Shown here: one piece after another, positions 1 through 8,916 of the stretch
Numbering within the stretch: position 1 is the stretch's first letter
Layout: the number at the start of each line of letters is the position of its first letter
Origin: Synechococcus sp. MVIR-18-1
Lineage (GTDB): Bacteria > Cyanobacteriota > Cyanobacteriia > PCC-6307 > Cyanobiaceae
Direction: 5' to 3'
Length of the DNA: 64,000 nucleotides
Assembly (NCBI RefSeq): GCF_014279835.1
Contig: NZ_CP047942.1
Location: 2,232,001-2,296,000, forward strand
Program-made: the position numbers and the translations under genes
The notes under the pieces: model-generated
Told to the model about the DNA's origin: nothing
The model's database searches: none
What the model saw: the letters and a program-made list of their open reading frames with translations, nothing else

Positions 1-293
1 CCGTTAAAGATCCCAACATGCGCAGCCGATAACGCAGAGGTCAAACCTGCTGGCGACGACACCAGGTTGGCAATCAGGGCTTCGCGGAGGCCGTCGTACT
101 CGGGATAAATCGCGATCTGATCGGCCGGGAAAGCGCGAATCGCCTCCGTGACCCTGGGACTGGGGCCCATCGTGTTTTCGTTGAAGTCGAGCCGCAACAA
201 GTCGCGTCGTCCTTCAAGCGGAGCGCTGTAGGCCTTGAGCTGCTCGACCTCGGGCCGGGCGCTGGGTGCATTGCTTTGAGGGTGTCCGTTCAC
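1..293 (-). CDS. hisC: Histidinol-phosphate aminotransferase-like enzyme, N-terminal part (cut by window edge)
   Basis: About 97 codons read from a GTG at 293 to the window edge. The visible protein has a short polar leader, then LRLDFNENTMGPSP and later YPEYDGLREAL. The LD-NEN-GPSP and YP pattern is the N-terminus of class I/II PLP-dependent aminotransferases of the HisC type, which convert imidazole-acetol phosphate to histidinol phosphate. The PLP-lysine region lies outside the window. In-frame TTG codons lie a few residues upstream, so the start is not certain. It lies 81 nt downstream of argS on the same strand and could share its transcript. HisC versus another family member cannot be settled from this fragment. 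Confidence 0.75.
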   Translation of the reverse strand, partial: MNGHPQSNAPSARPEVEQLKAYSAPLEGRRDLLRLDFNENTMGPSPRVTEAIRAFPADQIAIYPEYDGLREALIANLVSSPAGLTSALSAAHVGIFN

Positions 294-374
294 AGCCAAT
301 CCCAAGTCACGAAACAATCAAAACGTGAAAACGAATTCGAACCACAGCTGCTGCATTTGGCCAACTTGGTGTCA

Positions 375-2147
375 CTACATCCGTTCCAACGTTGCAATGC
401 CCAATAATCCCAATCCTGAATTCAGGGTATCGGCGGTGAGACGGCACAACGCCAAACGGGATGACAAAGACTTGCCCTCAGCCTTGAGAACTGGAACCTG
501 GTCATAAAAGCGATTGAACACTTGCGATAACTCGAACAAATAACTGCAGAGGCGATTGGGCAGCAACTCCTCTTCCACCTCGGCGATCACCGCATCGAAT
601 TTGAGCAGCTCCCGCACCAGGGCCCACTCCTGGGGCTCGCTGAACTGCAGCATTCCGGCCTCGGCCTCAAGGTCTCCACCCTTGCGCGCAATTCCAGCAA
701 TCCTCACCACCGCATACAGCAGATAGGGGGCTGTGTTGCCTTGTAAGGCCAGCATCCGATCGAAGCTGAACTGGTAATTGGTGATCCGGTTTTGGCTGAG
801 GTCGGCGTACTTCACCGCCGCCAGCCCCACCGTGCCAGCCACATGCGCAATGAACTGATCGTCCTCGCTACGCCCCTCCTCCTCCAAGCGCCGACGGAGA
901 TCGGCTTCTGAGCGTTCCACCGCTTCGTCGAGCAGATCCCGCAGCCGAACCGTGTCACCCGAACGGGTTTTGAGTTTTTTGCCGTCTTCGCCCTGGACCA
1001 GCCCAAAGGGCACATGCTCCAGTCGGCCGCCTTCTGGAATCCAATTGGCCCGTTTCGCCACTTGAAACACGCCTGCGAAATGATTCGCCTGACCCGCATC
1101 GGTCACATAAATCACGCGGCGTGCACCATCTCCATCCGAGGCCAGCGCAAAGCGATAGCGGATCGCTGCCAGGTCGGTGGTGGCGTAGTTGAACCCTCCA
1201 TCACTCTTGCGAACAATCACGGGCAAGGGCTTGCCATCCTTCCCATTCACGCCCTCAAGGAAGACACACTCCGCACCGTCATCGGTGACGAGCAAGCCAG
1301 CCTCCTTCAAACCAGTGAGGACTGAGGCCAAATAAGGGTTGTAGAACGATTCGCCCCGTTCGCTCAGACGAATATCAAGCCGGTCGTAAATCTTCTGGAA
1401 CTCACGCCGCGACTGATCACAGAGCAATCCCCACGCCTTGAGTGACACAGGATCGCCGCCTTGAAGCTTCACCACCTCCTCTCGAGACGTGGTCTGAAAG
1501 GCTTCGTCTTCGTCGAAACGCTTCTTGGCCTCGCGATAAAAGGCCACCAAATCACCAAGGTCCACCGCATCGGCCGTGTTGAGGGTCTCGGGGGCTACCT
1601 GTTTGAGATGGGTGATCAGCATCCCGAACTGGGTTCCCCAATCACCCACATGGTTGAGGCGCAGCACCCGATGGCCGCGGAACTCGAGCACCCGAGCCAG
1701 AGAATCGCCAATGATCGTGGAGCGCAGGTGGCCGACGTGCATCTCCTTAGCGATGTTGGGGCTGGAAAAGTCCACCACCACGGCGGCATCGCTGTGCACC
1801 TCAGGCACACCCAGGCGCGGATCGCCCAGCCGTGCTGACACCTCAGCCACTAAGCGCTCCGGCCGAATGGTGAGGTTGATAAATCCAGGACCAGCGATCT
1901 GGGGCTCCAAGCACAGGTCAGTGAACGCTGGATCTGCCTGAAGCGCCTCCACAATCGCCCCGGCAATTTGGCGTGGAGCCTGCTTGAGAGGCTTCGCCAA
2001 GGGCAAGGCGCCATTGGCCTGGAAATCACCGAATTCCGGCTTGCTCGCTGGCGCCAGCTGAGGATCGAGCAGGGCATCCACCTCCGGGAAGGCCCGCTGC
2101 ATCGCCTCGCGCAACTGGGCTTCAAGGGCGTTGGCGATGCAAAGCAT
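375..2147 (-). CDS. argS: Arginyl-tRNA synthetase
   Basis: Class I aminoacyl-tRNA synthetase that charges tRNA-Arg in the cytoplasm. Visible parts in order are the Arg-tRNA synthetase N-terminal domain (first ~90 residues), the ATP-binding [16 protein letters not shown] segment whose HVGH is the HIGH signature, the catalytic core, [13 protein letters not shown] in place of a classic KMSKS (usual for ArgRS), and a C-terminal DALR anticodon-binding domain with the YAVVRI and [19 protein letters not shown] segments. The ATG at 2147 gives 590 residues, normal for the family. A TTG four codons upstream is also open, but the ATG context fits homologs better. It follows nadC closely (27 nt), so the two are probably cotranscribed. 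Confidence 0.97.
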   Translation of the reverse strand: MLCIANALEAQLREAMQRAFPEVDALLDPQLAPASKPEFGDFQANGALPLAKPLKQAPRQIAGAIVEALQADPAFTDLCLEPQIAGPGFINLTIRPERLVAEVSARLGDPRLGVPEVHSDAAVVVDFSSPNIAKEMHVGHLRSTIIGDSLARVLEFRGHRVLRLNHVGDWGTQFGMLITHLKQVAPETLNTADAVDLGDLVAFYREAKKRFDEDEAFQTTSREEVVKLQGGDPVSLKAWGLLCDQSRREFQKIYDRLDIRLSERGESFYNPYLASVLTGLKEAGLLVTDDGAECVFLEGVNGKDGKPLPVIVRKSDGGFNYATTDLAAIRYRFALASDGDGARRVIYVTDAGQANHFAGVFQVAKRANWIPEGGRLEHVPFGLVQGEDGKKLKTRSGDTVRLRDLLDEAVERSEADLRRRLEEEGRSEDDQFIAHVAGTVGLAAVKYADLSQNRITNYQFSFDRMLALQGNTAPYLLYAVVRIAGIARKGGDLEAEAGMLQFSEPQEWALVRELLKFDAVIAEVEEELLPNRLCSYLFELSQVFNRFYDQVPVLKAEGKSLSSRLALCRLTADTLNSGLGLLGIATLERM

Positions 2148-2174
2148 GAAAGGCAGCAAAAGCGCAGCCCTTAA

Positions 2175-3065
2175 TCATCTCCCGGCGGGGGTGAAACGCA
2201 TGCTCAGATCTAGCCAGGAGCTGCGGGTCATCGGCGCACTCGTGGAAATCAGATCCACCCCCGTTGCCGCATACAGCTTCAAGTCGGCAGGGTTCACCCC
2301 AGACGCTTCCAACACAACGGACGTCCGAGCAGGGCGCACTGCCGCCTGCGCCCGTAGCAAGGGAACCAACCTGGTCAACGCCTCCGGGCTGAACTCATCG
2401 AGTAGCAGCGCATCCGCACCCGCCACCACCGCAGCCTGGGCTTCCTCTGCCGTTTCCGCTTCCACAATCACCCTGGCAGGCCAGGGTGCATCTGCTCGCA
2501 CCGCTGCAATCGCGGCGGTGACGCCACCAGCCCAAGCCAGATGATTTTCCTTGAGCATGGCTGCGTCATCGAGTCCCATGCGGTGATTGATCCCCCCACC
2601 ACAACGGACGGCATATTTTTCCAGCTCCCGAAGCCCAGGTGTGGTTTTACGGGTGTCGGCTAAGGCCACGCCAGTGCCTTCCAACTGGGCCACAAGAGCG
2701 GCCGTTGCCGTGGCAATGCCAGACAGACGCATCACCAAATTGAGTGCCGTGCGTTCCATTGCCACCAACATCTCCGCCGGTCCAGATAGTTCCAAGAGTC
2801 GATCCCCAGCCGCAACGGATGCGCCATCACAAACCAGCAGTTGAAGCTCCACCTGATGCCCACCAGGTCCAACCAGCTCAGATAGCAGCGGCTTTAAAAG
2901 AACACCTCCGCAGAACACACCATTGGCTTTGGCGAGCCAATACGCCTCGCCAGCTTGTCCTTGCAGCGCACGGGCAGAAAGATCTCCGCGACCCAGATCC
3001 TCCTGTAACCATTCCCCTAGCTTGCGACGAAGCCCAGGGGTTATTGCCAGCGTGCTGGACGCCAT
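2175..3065 (-). CDS. nadC: Nicotinate-nucleotide pyrophosphorylase (carboxylating)
   Basis: Quinolinate phosphoribosyltransferase, which joins quinolinate to PRPP with CO2 release to give nicotinate mononucleotide in de novo NAD synthesis. The 296-residue length is typical. Family signatures seen are EDLGRGDLS near the N-terminus, the ERTALNLVMRLSGIAT helix, the ADTRKTTPGLRELEKYAV substrate-binding stretch, GGGINHRMGLDDAAMLKENH, and the C-terminal VVLEASGVNPADLKLYAATGVD barrel end. It sits between mnmE (70 nt upstream) and argS on the same strand. No unusual feature was seen. Confidence 0.97.
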   Translation of the reverse strand: MASSTLAITPGLRRKLGEWLQEDLGRGDLSARALQGQAGEAYWLAKANGVFCGGVLLKPLLSELVGPGGHQVELQLLVCDGASVAAGDRLLELSGPAEMLVAMERTALNLVMRLSGIATATAALVAQLEGTGVALADTRKTTPGLRELEKYAVRCGGGINHRMGLDDAAMLKENHLAWAGGVTAAIAAVRADAPWPARVIVEAETAEEAQAAVVAGADALLLDEFSPEALTRLVPLLRAQAAVRPARTSVVLEASGVNPADLKLYAATGVDLISTSAPMTRSSWLDLSMRFTPAGR

Positions 3066-3135
3066 CAGAGAAGGTGCACAGAAGTCACTTCATGATGATC
3101 CGCAATCCTTCGTTCGATACCAAAGGGCATCAGGA

Positions 3136-4515
3136 TCATTTACCGATGCAGAAACGAGAAAAGATCCGGTCCAACACCGACTCCGTGAGTTGCTCACCGG
3201 TGATCTCACCCAGGCTGCAAATCGCCTGACGCAAGTCAATCGTCCAAAAATCCCAAGGGAGGCCATCGGCCGCCACCTGCTCACTGCGGGCCAGGGCCTC
3301 AGCCGCAGTGGCAGCCAAATCAGATTGACGCTGATTCAAGGCCAAGAGCAGGGGCTGCTCGCTCAAGGCACCACAACGCTCCAACACCGCACGGACGAGA
3401 TCCTGCTCCCCCTCTCCAGTGACGGCGCTGAGGCGCACATCGGCAACTGACGCAGCCTCCACATCAACGTCACGCCGAAGGTCTGCTTTGTTGCCCACCC
3501 GCAAGCAGGGAACTCCCTCAGGGATCTGGGCAAACAGGGCTTGATCCTCCTCCGACCACCCCTGGGCGAGATCAAACAACAGCAGCACCAGATCGGCACT
3601 GGCCAGGGCATCGCGGCTGCGAGCAATCCCCAACTGCTCCACGGCATCACTGGTGGCCCTGATCCCTGCGGTGTCGAGAAGGGTGATCGGAACGCCATCC
3701 AGCACGATCTCACTTTCCAGCAAATCCCGCGTGGTGCCTGGCAAGTCGGTCACGATCGCCCGCTCCCGGCGACTCAACAGGTTGAGCAAGGAGCTTTTGC
3801 CAACGTTGGGCCGGCCTACAAGCGCCACCCTCAATCCATGGCGCACAACCGATCCCCGCTCGCCATCGGCCACGAGCGTGAGCAACTCCAGGCGAACTGC
3901 TTGCAACTCCTGCAAGAGCGCCTCACCATTCAAGGGAGGAAGATCCTCTTCAAAGTCCACGCGAGCCTCCAACTCACTGAGCTGATCGAGCAAGCGCTCG
4001 CGCAAGACCACCATTTTTTTCTGGATCCCGCCATCGAGACCAGCCATCGCCAGCTGCGCTGCCCTCTGGCTGCGCGCTCCCACCAGATCACCAATCGCTT
4101 CCGCCCGGGTGAGATCAAGACGACCATTCAGCACCGCGCGTTGGCTGAATTCACCGGGCAGGGCCCGACGCACGCCCGGCTGCTCCAAGACGCGTGCCAA
4201 AACCTGCTGCACAGCGATCACCCCGCCGTGACAATGAATCTCCACAACGTCTTCGCCGGTGAAACTGCGCGGCGCCAACATCACCAGCACCAGCACCTCA
4301 TCGAGCCGTTCCACACCACCGGCAGCCACAACATGTCCATAGAGAACCCGGTGGCTCTCCCACTCCTGTTGCCCAGGAATCACCGTGATCGCTGCAACAG
4401 CGCGCACAGCACTCGGACCCGACAACCGAATCACGGCGATGCCACCCTGCCCTGGCGCCACAGCGGTAGCGATCGCAGCGATCGAAAGCGCCTGATCTGG
4501 CCCATTCCCAGACAT
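3136..4515 (-). CDS. mnmE: tRNA modification GTPase MnmE (TrmE)
   Basis: Potassium-dependent GTPase that works with MnmG (GidA) to install the aminomethyl-type modification on U34 of certain tRNAs. The N-terminal folate-binding domain starts with IAAIATAVAPGQGGIAVIRL. A helical domain follows, then the inserted G domain with P-loop GRPNVGKSSLLN, DLPGTTRD switch, DTAG and NKAD. The protein ends in FCIGK, the C-terminal C-[I/L/V]-G-K motif that supplies the catalytic cysteine. I chose the ATG at 4515 (459 residues). A GTG nine codons upstream is open and directly abuts an AGGAAGGA run, so an earlier start is possible. Confidence 0.96.
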   Translation of the reverse strand: MSGNGPDQALSIAAIATAVAPGQGGIAVIRLSGPSAVRAVAAITVIPGQQEWESHRVLYGHVVAAGGVERLDEVLVLVMLAPRSFTGEDVVEIHCHGGVIAVQQVLARVLEQPGVRRALPGEFSQRAVLNGRLDLTRAEAIGDLVGARSQRAAQLAMAGLDGGIQKKMVVLRERLLDQLSELEARVDFEEDLPPLNGEALLQELQAVRLELLTLVADGERGSVVRHGLRVALVGRPNVGKSSLLNLLSRRERAIVTDLPGTTRDLLESEIVLDGVPITLLDTAGIRATSDAVEQLGIARSRDALASADLVLLLFDLAQGWSEEDQALFAQIPEGVPCLRVGNKADLRRDVDVEAASVADVRLSAVTGEGEQDLVRAVLERCGALSEQPLLLALNQRQSDLAATAAEALARSEQVAADGLPWDFWTIDLRQAICSLGEITGEQLTESVLDRIFSRFCIGK

Positions 4516-4595
4516 TCCCTGATCCCTGCCGCCATCACGCACTCCTTCCTACGATCCCGAAGCTTCCTCAGCCGCACTGGCGGCAAGCAGTTTCG

Positions 4596-5084
4596 ATGAA
4601 GCGGTTGCGGAACAACTTGCAGCGACGCTTGAACCGATGGCTGCAATGGATCTGGCAGCAGGAGGGAACCCCAGGCCAACGCGCCCGAGGACTGGCAGCA
4701 GGCGTGTTTTGCGGCTGCTTTCCCTTCTTTGGATTTCAAACCCTGCTGGGAATTGGCTTGGCCAGCGTGGTGCGCGGCAACCATTTGCTCGCCGCCGCAG
4801 GCACCTGGATCAGCAACCCATTCACCTATGTGCCGCTGTTTTGGTTCAACTACCGCTTAGGCGCACTGCTCCTCGGTGAAGGCGCTGGCTGGCCAGGGCT
4901 CAACAATCTCAATCAAGAGCTGCTCGCCACAGCGGGGTGGGACGTGATGAGCCGTCTCTTGCTTGGCTCCGGCCTGACCGGAGCTGTGTTTGGCGGCTTG
5001 AGCTGGTGGCTCACCCTTCACTGCCTCCAGCCCCAAAGAGCCGGCAGCATCAACCCTCGTCATCGGGAGCGCCGGCGGAGATAA
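4596..5084 (+). CDS. DUF2062 membrane protein
   Basis: A 162-residue protein of the DUF2062 family, a small conserved inner-membrane family of unknown function. After a basic N-terminus come the family pattern GTPGQRARGLAAGVFCGCFPFFGFQT, a second hydrophobic stretch around HLLAAAGTWISNPFTYVPLFWFNYRLG (N-P-x-T and a nearby W/N-Y are typical) and a C-terminal membrane segment LLLGSGLTGAVFGGLSWWLTL. It diverges from mnmE and converges with selO, whose 3' end it overlaps by 35 bp. Family membership rests on the PG-x-A-x-G-x-x-x-G pattern. No enzymatic role can be read from the sequence. Confidence 0.85.
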   Translation: MKRLRNNLQRRLNRWLQWIWQQEGTPGQRARGLAAGVFCGCFPFFGFQTLLGIGLASVVRGNHLLAAAGTWISNPFTYVPLFWFNYRLGALLLGEGAGWPGLNNLNQELLATAGWDVMSRLLLGSGLTGAVFGGLSWWLTLHCLQPQRAGSINPRHRERRRR

Positions 5085-6528
5085 GCCATCCTTTAAGCGG
5101 CCGCCAATCGTCGTCTTGATCGATGGGCTCCCAAAGCGATTCAATCAAAGGCCGCGTTGGCGTCTGGCTCAAGTTCCATCGCCTCAACCGCTCAGAAACT
5201 GAGGCGACCGGCTCAGACCCAGGAACCGCTCTGGCCTGGGTTTGCCACCACCAGGCGTCACGCCAGTTTTGCCACAGCTGCCTGGCAGGTGCTGAACAGT
5301 CGGGCAACACAACAGGCAAGCCGTCAGGTTCCTGGGGTAGGCCAGCGGATTGAACAACCGACGCCAGACCCGCAAAAAAGTCTCCATAGCCCACGGGCCA
5401 GTTCGCGATTAACTCCAGCGTTGCGCTCACCAAGCGCTCATCACTGTCCAGATCAGGATTAGGCGTCAATCCCAATCGCCTCAACAGGCAGAAGCGATAG
5501 TGATTTTGATAAGTGCTTGCATAGCGTTCAAGCGACTGTTCCATCGGCTGCCGAGGCAGCAACATCGCCAACGGGTTTTGGAGAAGCTGCAAGTTCTTTC
5601 GGCAGATGGCTGGCTGACGCCCATAGGAGTACAGGCCGGTCTGATCGAAATAAGCCGCCGTGAAGCTCGGATCCCAACGGTCTAAAAAAGCAAACGGTCC
5701 GTAGTCAAAGCTTTCACCCGCGAGCGACATGTTGTCGGTGTTGAGCACGCCATGCACAAAACCTGCTGCCATCCATTCCGCTGCCAAGCGAGCCACGCGC
5801 TCCACCAGCTCGCCATAGAACGCGAGCAGCTGATGCTCCAGAGCCAGGCGATCTCCATCAGGCGCGGGATGGGCTGCCGCAACATCGGGGTAATACACAG
5901 CCACCACATGGCGCAGCAAGCGCTCCAGCCCTTGAGGATCACGCAAATACAGCAGCCGTTCACAGCTCCCGAAACGCAGATGGGTGCGTGCCATCCGAAC
6001 CATTACCGCACTTCGCGTCGGCGATGGTTCATCACTCCGCCAAAGCTCCTCACCCGTTTCGATCAACGACAACGTGCGGCTCGTGGTCACACCAAGACGA
6101 TGCAACGCCTGGGAGGCGATAAGTTCGCGCACGCCTCCTTTCAAGGTGAGGCGTCCATCCCCACCACGACTCCAAGGCGTGGTGCCACTGCCCTTGCTGC
6201 CAAGGTCTTGCAGCTGGCCGGTTCGATCACGCAGCTGGCCATAGAGAAAGCCGCGGCCATCGCCAAGCTGGGGGTTGTAGGTGCCGAACTGATAGCCGTG
6301 ATAACGGAGAGCAAGCAGGGGAACGCGCTCTTCAAAACGGCCATAGGCCCCTTCGAAGTCTTGATCCGACACACCATCTGGCTCCAACCCCAGTTGACGC
6401 AGCAATGCTTCATTGCGAAAGCGCAGCTGGGTTTGCGGAAACACTGCAGCCTCCACCACATCCCAGTAATCCCCACCCAAACCCTCGATTGAGGGTTCAA
6501 ATGGCAAGGCCAAAAGCGGATTGCTCAA
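5050..6528 (-). CDS. selO: Protein adenylyltransferase SelO (YdiU/UPF0061 family)
   Basis: Pseudokinase-fold enzyme that in studied relatives transfers AMP to protein hydroxyls during redox stress. Visible signatures are RYHGYQFGTYNPQLGDGRG, the KGSGTTPWSRGGDGRLTLKGGVRE nucleotide-binding block, RTHLRFGS, the HGVLNTDNMS active loop and the metal-binding FDYGPFAF. Length is 492 residues. The start is TTG at 6528, fused to the relA stop as TTGA, which points to translational coupling. The C-terminus ends in ISAGAPDDEG and lacks the selenocysteine/cysteine found near the end of many SelO proteins (known from E. coli and human). The 3' end overlaps the convergent DUF2062 gene. Confidence 0.93.
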   Translation of the reverse strand: MSNPLLALPFEPSIEGLGGDYWDVVEAAVFPQTQLRFRNEALLRQLGLEPDGVSDQDFEGAYGRFEERVPLLALRYHGYQFGTYNPQLGDGRGFLYGQLRDRTGQLQDLGSKGSGTTPWSRGGDGRLTLKGGVRELIASQALHRLGVTTSRTLSLIETGEELWRSDEPSPTRSAVMVRMARTHLRFGSCERLLYLRDPQGLERLLRHVVAVYYPDVAAAHPAPDGDRLALEHQLLAFYGELVERVARLAAEWMAAGFVHGVLNTDNMSLAGESFDYGPFAFLDRWDPSFTAAYFDQTGLYSYGRQPAICRKNLQLLQNPLAMLLPRQPMEQSLERYASTYQNHYRFCLLRRLGLTPNPDLDSDERLVSATLELIANWPVGYGDFFAGLASVVQSAGLPQEPDGLPVVLPDCSAPARQLWQNWRDAWWWQTQARAVPGSEPVASVSERLRRWNLSQTPTRPLIESLWEPIDQDDDWRPLKGWLISAGAPDDEG

Positions 6529-8861
6529 CTCTGGCCAGTACGCGCGATGTCGATCACATCGGCCATCGAGCGGATCTGGTCCATGGTGCGCTGCAACTGC
6601 ACTGCACTTCCCAGTTCCACCATCAAATCAATACGAGCCGGCTTGCCATAGGCCGTTCTCACCTGCGCATCACTGACATTGATCGAGCCATCGGACAAGC
6701 GCATCAGGATGTCTTTCAAAATTCCAACGCGATCAATCACCTCAATGCGCAAGTGAGCAGGGAATCGAGACCCGGCTTCCTGCAGCGCTGGATTCCATCG
6801 CACAGGCAAGCGACGTTCCGTCGGGATCGCTTCCAGATTGGCGCAGTCTTGACGATGAATGGTGATGCCGTGATTACCAAGCGCCACAGCACCCAAGATC
6901 GGTTCTCCTGGAAGCGGACTACAACATCCACCAAGGCGATGATCCAAGCCTTCAACACCAAGGATGGGCGCCGTTCCTGCAGACGTAAGTTCACGATGGA
7001 GCGCTTGCTCGGACTGCTTGACCAGTTGCTTGGCAACATCCTCATTGCTCAGAGGTGCCTCCACCGCAGCCGTTTGCAGACGAATTTCTTCGCGCAGACG
7101 GTTGAGAACCTGATGCAGCGTTAAAGCACCAAACCCAAGACCAGCAAGCAGATCTTCGGTGGTTTGTAAGTTGCAGCGCTCAGCCACCCTGAGCATCGCT
7201 TCACTACCAAGCAGAGCATCAAAACCACTACGACCAAGCTCGCGTTCAAGCAGCTCTTTACCGCGATCGATCGTCTCATCACGATGGCTGCGTTTGTACC
7301 ACTGCCGAATGCGATTTCGTGCCGTTGGAGTGGCTACAAAATTGAGCCAATCCAAACTTGGATGGGCATTTTTTGTGGTGAGAATATCAATGAAGTCACC
7401 ATTTTGAAGCGGAGTTGACAAGGGCAAAAGCCGATCGTTAATCCTCACGCCATGGCAATGATTTCCCACCTCAGAGTGAATGCGAAAGGCAAAATCAACT
7501 GCGGTTGAGCCCTTACGAAGCCCCACTACATCGCCCTTAGGCGTGAATACAAACACCTCTTCATCAAATAAATCTTCCTTGATCGAAGCCAGGTAGTCGT
7601 TGTGATCATCGGCGCCTCCCTCCTGCTGCCAATCCACAAGCTGACGCAGCCAGTTGAAACGCTCCGTATCACCACCGGTTGCGGGGGATCCACCCTCTTT
7701 GTATTTCCAGTGCGCAGCAATGCCGAACTCCGAGACCTGATGCATCTCCCAGGTGCGAATCTGCACCTCGATCGGACGATGGCGTCCGATGACAGCGGTA
7801 TGAAGGGATTGATAGCCATTGGGCTTCGGGAGCCCGATGTAGTCCTTAAACCGTCCTGGAATTGGCCTAAAGGTGTCATGGACAACGGCCAAAGCGCGAT
7901 AACAGCTCTCCACATTCGGCGTAAGGATCCTCAACGCGGCCACGTCGTAGATCTCGTGGAACTCTTTCTGCTGGCGCTGCATCTTTGTCCAGATGCCATA
8001 AAGGTGCTTGGGACGACCACTCACTTCACAGCTGTCGAGGCCCACGGCAGCCAAACGATCACAGAGCAACTGCACCGTGACGGAGAGGCGCTCTTCGCGC
8101 TCGCTGCGCTTGGTTGAAACCTCCTGCTGCATCTCGCGGAAGGCCTCCGGCTCCAGCAACTTGAACGAGAGATCTTCGAGTTCCCACTTGAAGCGACCAA
8201 TCCCCAAGCGATTGGCAAGCGGCGCGTAGATCTCACGCGTTTCCCTGGCGATGCGCTGTCGCTTCTCTTCTTTGAGCGCGCCAATCGTGCGCATGTTGTG
8301 CAGACGGTCCGCCAGCTTCACCAACACCACACGAATATCACTGGCCATCGCCAGAAACATCTTGCGCAGATTCTCTGCTTGGGCCTCCGTGCGATTGGTG
8401 AAATGAAGGCCCCCCAACTTGGTGACGCCTTCGACCAACTCACGCACCTCAGGTCCGAAATGGCTTTCGAGCTGATCTGGTGTCACATCGGTGTCTTCCA
8501 CCACATCGTGGAGGAAACCCGCTGCAATCACGCTGGCGCTCGCCCCGATATCCCGCAGCAAGTCCGCCACGGCCACCGGATGCACGATGTAAGGGTCACC
8601 ACTGGCGCGGAACTGCCCCTCATGCAGCTGAAACGCAAAATCAAAAGCAGCCGCTAATAGGGCCTCTGGATCGGTCGGACAACTGTGTCCGATTCCAGGA
8701 GGAACGTGAATCAAACATTGCTGCAACCACTCGGGAAGCTCGATGCCGTAGCCATCCGGTGAGCGGAGCGGACGTTCGCGTAATGCCGTTAAACCGCAGG
8801 CCGCAAGAGTTGATCCAGACCGAGTCTGGGAGGGATCGGGTGCAGAGGTTGCGTTGAGCAT
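6525..8861 (-). CDS. spoT: Bifunctional (p)ppGpp synthetase/hydrolase (RelA/SpoT)
   Basis: Stringent-response enzyme that makes and degrades (p)ppGpp. Domains in order: HD hydrolase (YIVHPVAVADLL, then FLHDVVEDTD), nucleotidyltransferase/synthetase (IYDVAALRIL, GRFKDYIGLPKPNGYQSLHT), TGS (VFVFTPKGDVVGLRKGSTAVDFAF), and a C-terminal ACT domain (HLRIEVIDRVGILKDILMRL). The RFKD sequence is the RxKD type found in bifunctional enzymes, and the HD residues are intact, so both activities are expected. The ATG at 8861 gives 778 residues. In-frame ATGs at 8879 and 8918 would run into the divergent ABC gene, which starts at 8917. selO follows with a 4-nt overlap. Confidence 0.96.
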   Translation of the reverse strand: MLNATSAPDPSQTRSGSTLAACGLTALRERPLRSPDGYGIELPEWLQQCLIHVPPGIGHSCPTDPEALLAAAFDFAFQLHEGQFRASGDPYIVHPVAVADLLRDIGASASVIAAGFLHDVVEDTDVTPDQLESHFGPEVRELVEGVTKLGGLHFTNRTEAQAENLRKMFLAMASDIRVVLVKLADRLHNMRTIGALKEEKRQRIARETREIYAPLANRLGIGRFKWELEDLSFKLLEPEAFREMQQEVSTKRSEREERLSVTVQLLCDRLAAVGLDSCEVSGRPKHLYGIWTKMQRQQKEFHEIYDVAALRILTPNVESCYRALAVVHDTFRPIPGRFKDYIGLPKPNGYQSLHTAVIGRHRPIEVQIRTWEMHQVSEFGIAAHWKYKEGGSPATGGDTERFNWLRQLVDWQQEGGADDHNDYLASIKEDLFDEEVFVFTPKGDVVGLRKGSTAVDFAFRIHSEVGNHCHGVRINDRLLPLSTPLQNGDFIDILTTKNAHPSLDWLNFVATPTARNRIRQWYKRSHRDETIDRGKELLERELGRSGFDALLGSEAMLRVAERCNLQTTEDLLAGLGFGALTLHQVLNRLREEIRLQTAAVEAPLSNEDVAKQLVKQSEQALHRELTSAGTAPILGVEGLDHRLGGCCSPLPGEPILGAVALGNHGITIHRQDCANLEAIPTERRLPVRWNPALQEAGSRFPAHLRIEVIDRVGILKDILMRLSDGSINVSDAQVRTAYGKPARIDLMVELGSAVQLQRTMDQIRSMADVIDIARTGQS

Positions 8862-8916
8862 CCAACCCGGCGGGTGCATCCATGGTATGTAGGCATGAGG
8901 CTTCTTGCTTTCTTTC

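Noticed and set aside
325-507. 60-codon plus-strand frame at the start of the window
   Set aside because: Mostly the opposite strand of the argS 3' end; no conserved pattern.
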